This document shows positions 6,054 through 9,278 of a DNA stretch of 9,278 nt, in pieces. The DNA is from an uncultured Actinomycetes bacterium (GTDB taxonomy: Bacteria; Actinomycetota; Thermoleophilia; Solirubrobacterales; 70-9), in NCBI GenBank assembly GCA_937907435.1, contig CALCIA010000028.1:1-9278 (forward strand), given 5' to 3'. Position numbers and translations under genes: made by a program. Within the stretch, counting starts at the first letter, position 1, and the number at the start of each line of letters is the position of its first letter. The notes beneath the pieces are model-generated. The model was not told where the DNA came from and did no database searches. It saw only the letters and a program-made list of their open reading frames with translations.

Positions 6054-6476
6054 TCAGCCCTCCGCACCGTCGGCGGTCTCGCGGACGCGGAACACCAAGG
6101 TGGTCGCTCCCGGCGGCCCGTCCTCGAACGCCGCCTCGACCGCCTGGCCGACGCTGAGGTCACCCGGCTGGACGCCGACGACCTTGCTGATCAGGCGCGG
6201 CCCCTCGGCGAGCTCGACGATGGTCACGTTGTAGGGCGTGGCGAGGAAGGCCGGATCCAGCGGGCGCAGGTACCAGATGAACGAGTGGATGACGCCCGTT
6301 CCAGACGCCGCTATCCACTCGTACTCCTCGGCAAGGCAGTGCGGGCAGATCCACGACGGCGGCAGCCGGCGGCGTCCACAGCCATCACACTGCTGCACGC
6401 GCAGCTCGTGGTCCCCGACGAAGGCCTCGAAGGCTTCGTTCGCTTCGTTCGCGCGAATGTCGACGGAATCGGGCAC
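6054..6476 (-). CDS. Zn-ribbon/OB-fold DUF35 protein, partner of thiolase-fold enzyme
   Basis: A 140-residue protein with a rubredoxin-like zinc ribbon (Cys30-x2-Cys33 and Cys44-x2-Cys47) followed by an OB-fold domain with the characteristic SGTGVIHSFIW (58-68). These proteins do not act alone. They bind a thiolase-fold subunit and help bind or position the acyl-CoA substrate, for example the DUF35 domain of ChsH2 with Ltp2 in steroid side-chain degradation, or the DUF35 subunit in benzylsuccinate catabolism. The thiolase gene lies directly upstream (6-nt gap), as expected for an obligate pair. The start is a GTG at 6476 with only a weak AGAGG upstream, so translation probably depends on coupling to the thiolase gene. 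An Asn/Glu/Ala/Phe-rich repeat (10-19) precedes the ribbon. Confidence 0.9.
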   Translation of the reverse strand: MPDSVDIRANEANEAFEAFVGDHELRVQQCDGCGRRRLPPSWICPHCLAEEYEWIAASGTGVIHSFIWYLRPLDPAFLATPYNVTIVELAEGPRLISKVVGVQPGDLSVGQAVEAAFEDGPPGATTLVFRVRETADGAEG

Positions 6477-6482
6477 GGGCCT

Positions 6483-7628
6483 CTATTCCGCCACGTAGAT
6501 GGTCGAGAGGAAATCGGTGCGCCAGCGTCCGGTCGTCGCGTACTGGGCGATCCGGGCGCCCGCGACCTGTCGCTCGCCGCACTCGCCGCGGAGCTGCCGG
6601 ACTGCCTCGACCTGGTGCAGCCACCCGAGGAGATAACCGCCCGACAGCTGACCGCCATCGGGGTTCATCGGGATCTCCCCGTCGAGGGCGATGCCACCCT
6701 CGCGGACGAACCGGCCGCCGCCACCGGGCTCGCAGAAGCCGTAGTTCTCCAGCGTGTGGATGACGGCGGCGGTGCTGGAGTCGGTCGCCATCAACAGGTC
6801 GACGTCGCCGGGGCCGATCCCCGCCTCGCGATACACCTGCTCGGCCACGCTGGTCATCGCGTAACACATGAGGTGCTCGTCGCCGGCCAGCTCGAGCGGT
6901 GCCTGCTGTCGGCCGGCCGCGCCGATGTAGACCGGTGCCTTCGGGTGGTCGCCCGCACGGTCGGCGGCGGTGATGATGAGCGCCGCGCCGCCCGCCGTGA
7001 CCTTGCAGATGTCGAGCTCCCGGAACGGCCACACCGTGTAGGGCGTCGCCAGGTAGTCGTCAAGCGTCAGCGGCTCCGTGAACGCCGAGTTGGGATTGAG
7101 TCGGGCGTGGCGCCGGAAGGTGACCGCGACCGCGCCGAGGTCCTCCTCGACGGTCTCGTACTTGCTCATGTACCGGGTCCAGCCGAGCGCCGCGATCGCG
7201 CCGGCGTTCACCAGGCCGTAGGTCGGGTCGTAGACGTAGGCCCCCGAGTCGCCGACGGTCGCCTGCCGCGGGTTGGCGCCGAAGACGCAGGCGACCGTGT
7301 CACACACGCCCGCCGCCACCAACATCGCGGCGTACTGGGTGGTGAATCCGCCGGTCGCGTAATCGAGATAACTGGTCACCCGCGGCTCGATCCCGACCAT
7401 CTTCGCGAGCTTCAGCGGGTGGGTCCCGGATCCGTCGGGCTGCTGGATCCCGAGCAGGCCGTCGATGCGCCCCTTCTCGATCCCGGCGTCGTCCAGCGCT
7501 TCCTTCAGGGCATCGACGGCGAGCCCGTAGGCGGACCGGTCCGGGTGCAGGCCCTGGCGCGTCGCGGCGACGCCGACGACGGCCGCCCGCCGGCGCAGGC
7601 CGCCCTGGCGCTGAGCCGATGCGGTCAG
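6483..7628 (-). CDS. Thiolase-fold acyl-CoA enzyme (lipid-transfer protein/Ltp2-like), CTG start
   Basis: A 381-residue thiolase-superfamily protein of the SCP-x/lipid-transfer type, recognised by the N-terminal RRAAVVGVAATRQG (13-26), the central VTAGGAALIIT (210-220) and the C-terminal EAVRQLRGECGERQV (341-355). The nucleophile region reads LDYATGGFTTQ (88-98) with no Cys. The usual C-terminal Cys-containing loop reads QYATTGRW (362-369), also without Cys, and the GHPxG region is NPDGGQLSGGYLLG (322-335), with Tyr332 and no His. Ltp2-type aldolases likewise lack the thiolase residues and pair with DUF35, so a retro-aldol cleavage is more likely than Claisen thiolysis. The frame has no ATG, GTG or TTG near the N-terminus. 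CTG at 7628 has GGAGG 6 nt upstream and overlaps the SDR stop as CTGA. The open frame upstream of it is an out-of-frame shadow of the SDR gene. Confidence 0.88.
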   Translation of the reverse strand: MTASAQRQGGLRRRAAVVGVAATRQGLHPDRSAYGLAVDALKEALDDAGIEKGRIDGLLGIQQPDGSGTHPLKLAKMVGIEPRVTSYLDYATGGFTTQYAAMLVAAGVCDTVACVFGANPRQATVGDSGAYVYDPTYGLVNAGAIAALGWTRYMSKYETVEEDLGAVAVTFRRHARLNPNSAFTEPLTLDDYLATPYTVWPFRELDICKVTAGGAALIITAADRAGDHPKAPVYIGAAGRQQAPLELAGDEHLMCYAMTSVAEQVYREAGIGPGDVDLLMATDSSTAAVIHTLENYGFCEPGGGGRFVREGGIALDGEIPMNPDGGQLSGGYLLGWLHQVEAVRQLRGECGERQVAGARIAQYATTGRWRTDFLSTIYVAE

Positions 7629-8458
7629 CTCTTGCCTCCGGGAAGCCGGACCGCGAAGGCCTTGGCGGGCCCGGCCGGGGACTCGGCGGTGACGCCCGCA
7701 TCCACGTTGTACGTCTGGCCGGTGAGCGCCGAGGACATGTCCGAGATCAGGAAGAGGGCGACGTTCGCGACCTCGCGGACCTCGATGTTCCGGCGCAGCG
7801 GGTTTGCGATCGCCTCCTCCCGGGTGCCGCCGCCCCTGACCACCCGCGGCGTCTGCACCCGGCTCGGCGCGATCGCGTTGACCCTGATGCCGGAGTAGCC
7901 CCACTCGACCGCCATCGTCCTGGTGAGGGAGCCGACCGCCGCCTTTGCCGCACCGTAGAGGCCGTGGTAGGGCGCGGCGCGAAGCCCGCTGACCGAGGAG
8001 AAGTTGACGATGCTGCCGCCGTCGCCCACCTCGAGCATGTGGCGCGCGGTGGCGCGCGTGGTCAGGAACGCGGTGCGGAGGTTGAGGTTCAGTACCTCGT
8101 CGTAAAGTTCGTCGGTGTAGTCCTCCATCCGCTGCCAGGTGCCGGGCAGGGTGCCGCCGACGACGTTGACCAGTCCGCGCAGTGCCCCGACAGCCTCGAT
8201 CGAGCGCGCGACGAGGTCGTTTGCCTGCTCCGGGTCCCGCGCGTCGGCGACGAGCCCCACGCACTCGTGACCCCGATCGGCGAGCAGCGCGACGACCTCG
8301 TCGACCCGCTCCTCGATCCAGTCCGCGGCGACCACCCTCGCCCCGGCCTCGGCCAGGCAGAGCGCGGTGTCGGTGCCGATCCCGCCGCCGCCCGCGCCGA
8401 CCACGAGGACCGACCGGCCCGCCAACGAGGAAGGGGACTGTGGACTACTGCTCTGCAT
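7625..8458 (-). CDS. SDR family NAD(P)-dependent oxidoreductase
   Basis: A classical short-chain dehydrogenase of 277 residues. It shows the Rossmann glycine motif GAGGGGIG (21-28), Asp46 at the end of the second strand (favouring NAD over NADP), the catalytic Asn126 in NLNL, and the catalytic Ser155, Tyr168 and Lys172 (YGAAK). RVNAIAPSRVQTP (192-204) is the expected segment after the active site. It would oxidise a secondary alcohol to a ketone, probably a 3-hydroxyacyl-CoA or related intermediate ahead of carbon-carbon cleavage by the next gene product. The ATG at 8458 is the only good start and overlaps the VOC gene by 14 nt. Only a weak GA-rich ribosome site precedes it, so translational coupling is likely. 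The 3' end overlaps the thiolase start by 4 nt. The substrate is unknown. Confidence 0.93.
   Translation of the reverse strand: MQSSSPQSPSSLAGRSVLVVGAGGGGIGTDTALCLAEAGARVVAADWIEERVDEVVALLADRGHECVGLVADARDPEQANDLVARSIEAVGALRGLVNVVGGTLPGTWQRMEDYTDELYDEVLNLNLRTAFLTTRATARHMLEVGDGGSIVNFSSVSGLRAAPYHGLYGAAKAAVGSLTRTMAVEWGYSGIRVNAIAPSRVQTPRVVRGGGTREEAIANPLRRNIEVREVANVALFLISDMSSALTGQTYNVDAGVTAESPAGPAKAFAVRLPGGKS
7626..7639 (-). promoter_or_regulatory. Shine-Dalgarno plus CTG start of the thiolase gene
   Basis: GGAGG (7635-7639), a 6-nt spacer and CTG (7626-7628) on the minus strand. The tetranucleotide CTGA at 7625-7628 joins this start to the SDR stop codon, in the same way as the common ATGA overlap. 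No other usual start codon exists in frame nearby. Confidence 0.65.
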
Positions 8459-9062
8459 CGTTCGCTTCGCCGTAGGTGCGTCCCGCGGACGGCACGCAGT
8501 GGCGCAGCCAGCGGTCGAAGTCGAATCCCTCCCAGGCCGGGTCGTCGACCGCGGTCGTGGCGATCTCGAGCGGATTGCCGTCGGGGTCGTAGAAGTAGAT
8601 GCGGCCGGGCAGGAAGCCGGTGCCGACCGGCTCGCCGAAGATCTCCGACACCTCGATCCCGTGCTCGCGCAGGTGGCTCTGGAACCAGAGCAGCTCGTCC
8701 ATCGAGTCGACGTTGAACGCCAGGTGGTCGCACTTCTCCGGCGCGCTCGGCGGGGTGCCGTCGGCACCCGGCCAGAGGATGTTGACCACGGGCGGCTGAG
8801 GATCGTCGACGGTCGAATCCATCTGGTAGAGCGAGAACAGCTCGCCGTTGCCCAGTTCGAAGAAGTACTGCAGTTCGAACCCTTTCTCGGCAGGCGTCGA
8901 CCGCACGATCTTCAGCCCGAGGAGGTCGCGGTAGAACCGGACGCTGCGATCCATATCCCGGCACAGAAACACGAGATGGTTGATTCCAGTGATTTTTCCG
9001 GCAGCGGGTCCATCCGCGACGACGATCGACGAGGCCACCGAATTCGGGTCGGCAAGTGTCAT
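8445..9062 (-). CDS. VOC (glyoxalase/bleomycin-resistance/dioxygenase) family metalloprotein
   Basis: A 205-residue protein with two beta-alpha-beta-beta-beta modules. Module 1 starts at GINHLVFLCRDMDRSVRFYRDLLGL (about 26-50, in two pieces GINHLVFLC and VRFYRDLLGL). Module 2 starts at CDHLAFNVDSMDELL (111-125) and ends with IYFYDPDGNPLEIA (155-168). Likely metal ligands are His29, Glu74, His113 and Glu166, the His-Glu-His-Glu set of glyoxalase/epimerase-type members, rather than the His-His-Glu set of extradiol dioxygenases. A C-terminal extension (about 175-205) follows the second module. As first gene of operon 1 it probably acts early on the imported compound or its CoA ester, for example as an isomerase, lyase or epimerase; the reaction cannot be deduced. 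The ATG at 9062 lies only a few bases past the predicted transcription start, so the mRNA may be nearly leaderless. Confidence 0.9.
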   Translation of the reverse strand: MTLADPNSVASSIVVADGPAAGKITGINHLVFLCRDMDRSVRFYRDLLGLKIVRSTPAEKGFELQYFFELGNGELFSLYQMDSTVDDPQPPVVNILWPGADGTPPSAPEKCDHLAFNVDSMDELLWFQSHLREHGIEVSEIFGEPVGTGFLPGRIYFYDPDGNPLEIATTAVDDPAWEGFDFDRWLRHCVPSAGRTYGEANDAEQ

Positions 9063-9071
9063 GGCGGCAGC

Positions 9072-9077
9072 GTATCA
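9072..9077 (-). promoter_or_regulatory. Possible weak -10 box of the VOC operon
   Basis: TGATAC on the minus strand lies 5 nt downstream of the operator at 9083-9100, nearly the same layout as TATGAT after the other operator. It would start transcription near 9065, 3 nt from the ATG. The match to consensus is poor, and position relative to the operator is the main argument. Confidence 0.35.
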
Positions 9078-9082
9078 CCTTA

Positions 9083-9100
9083 ACCGGGCGCCCGTTTGGT
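9083..9100. promoter_or_regulatory. Palindromic operator A (TetR-like) upstream of the VOC operon
   Basis: ACCGGGCGCCCGTTTGGT is an imperfect palindrome (ACCGGGCG against ACCAAACG on the opposite strand, 2-bp centre), centred about 30 nt before the VOC start. It shares 15 of 18 positions with the operator at 5758-5775, and the similarity continues a few bases further (TTAGG here, CTAAGG there). A common repressor is the natural explanation. Confidence 0.6.
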
Positions 9101-9158
9101 TAGGTGGGTGGTTACGGGACGGGTGGGGGTCCGCTGGGCTGGCGGCCGTCCGAGGGAG

Positions 9159-9216
9159 GTCCTGGGCTCCTCATGGGGGTCCTGGCAGGCTGTGACCCCC
9201 ATGAGGAGCCCAGGAC
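9159..9216. terminator. 23-bp perfect hairpin upstream of the VOC operon
   Basis: Arms 9159-9181 and 9194-9216 are perfect 23-nt reverse complements around the 12-nt loop CTGGCAGGCTGT. On the minus strand the loop is ACAGCCTGCCAG, one base different from the loop of the hairpin at 105-152, while the stems are unrelated. No gene in the window ends here, so it may terminate a neighbouring gene outside the window. There is no U-tract. The plus-strand sequence beyond it is G/A-rich and carries GCGTCAC and GTGACG motifs like those beyond the left hairpin. Confidence 0.6.
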
Positions 9217-9278
9217 GTGAGGGGTGCGTGGGAGAGGCGTCACAGGGACGTGAGGAAGTCGGACTTCCGTGACGATCG
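9217..9278. other. Gene-free right flank with GTGACG-type repeats
   Basis: No coding region is supported. GGAAGTC and GACTTCC (9254-9268) form a near-perfect small palindrome around one base. Flanking CGTCAC (9239 onward: CGTCACAGGG spans 9238-9247 approximately) and GTGACG (9269-9274) are inverted. The stretch resembles 13-72 read on the minus strand. It runs off the window edge, so the element may be incomplete. Confidence 0.35.

Noticed and set aside
5811..7898. Long plus-strand open frame of 695 residues
   Set aside because: Antisense shadow of the small protein, DUF35, thiolase and SDR genes, with no recognisable domain.
7629..8264. N-terminal extension of the thiolase frame up to 8264
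   Set aside because: This part is Arg/Gly-rich and lies in another frame over the SDR gene. The thiolase homology begins after 7628, where a ribosome site and CTG are found.
8445..9062. Extradiol ring-cleavage dioxygenase
   Set aside because: The likely ligands follow the His-Glu-His-Glu pattern of glyoxalase/epimerase-type VOC proteins, and the protein is shorter than typical two-domain extradiol dioxygenases. A dioxygenase is not strictly excluded.
105..9216. The flanking hairpins as insertion-sequence terminal repeats
   Set aside because: The stems differ completely, no transposase lies between them, and no target duplication can be assessed within the window. Only the loops are shared.

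Overview
The window is 9.3 kb of very GC-rich DNA. Nine protein genes, all on the minus strand, fill it almost end to end, with gene-free flanks at 1-232 and 9063-9278. The high GC content, GTG and apparent CTG starts, nearly leaderless promoters and a lipoprotein with a Gly/Ser-rich linker all fit a high-GC actinobacterium. A Thermoleophilia or Solirubrobacterales-type soil organism is possible, but the sequence alone does not prove it. I see no rRNA, tRNA, transposase or CRISPR array.

In transcription order (right to left) there are two adjacent operons. Operon 1 has five genes: a VOC/glyoxalase-fold metalloprotein (8445-9062), an NAD-type short-chain dehydrogenase (7625-8458), a thiolase-fold enzyme lacking the usual catalytic cysteines (6483-7628), a zinc-ribbon/OB-fold DUF35 partner (6054-6476) and an 86-residue protein of unknown function (5790-6050). 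These genes overlap or are separated by at most 6 nt. Operon 2 has four: a secreted substrate-binding lipoprotein (4468-5676), a two-domain sugar-type ABC ATPase (2784-4358), an RbsC-type permease (1745-2791) and an acyl-CoA synthetase (233-1738). Near-identical 18-bp imperfect palindromes (9083-9100 and 5758-5775) sit at the two promoters, so one repressor, probably TetR-type and encoded elsewhere, could control both.

The simplest reading is an uptake-and-degradation module. A ribose-type ABC importer captures a small molecule, which is probably a carboxylic acid rather than a sugar. The synthetase makes its CoA thioester, the dehydrogenase oxidises it, and the thiolase/DUF35 pair cleaves a carbon-carbon bond, perhaps by a retro-aldol reaction as in Ltp2-type steroid side-chain aldolases. 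The substrate is unknown.

The least ordinary signals are: (i) large perfect hairpins at both ends of the cluster with unrelated stems, almost the same 12-nt loop, inverted orientation and related flanking blocks; (ii) a thiolase gene with no usable ATG/GTG/TTG start but an ideally placed CTG whose CTGA overlaps the preceding stop; (iii) the shared operator pair; (iv) an ABC ATPase with one intact and one doubly degenerate ATP site; (v) a binding-protein gene with Glu codon choice opposite to its neighbours, followed by strong hairpins.
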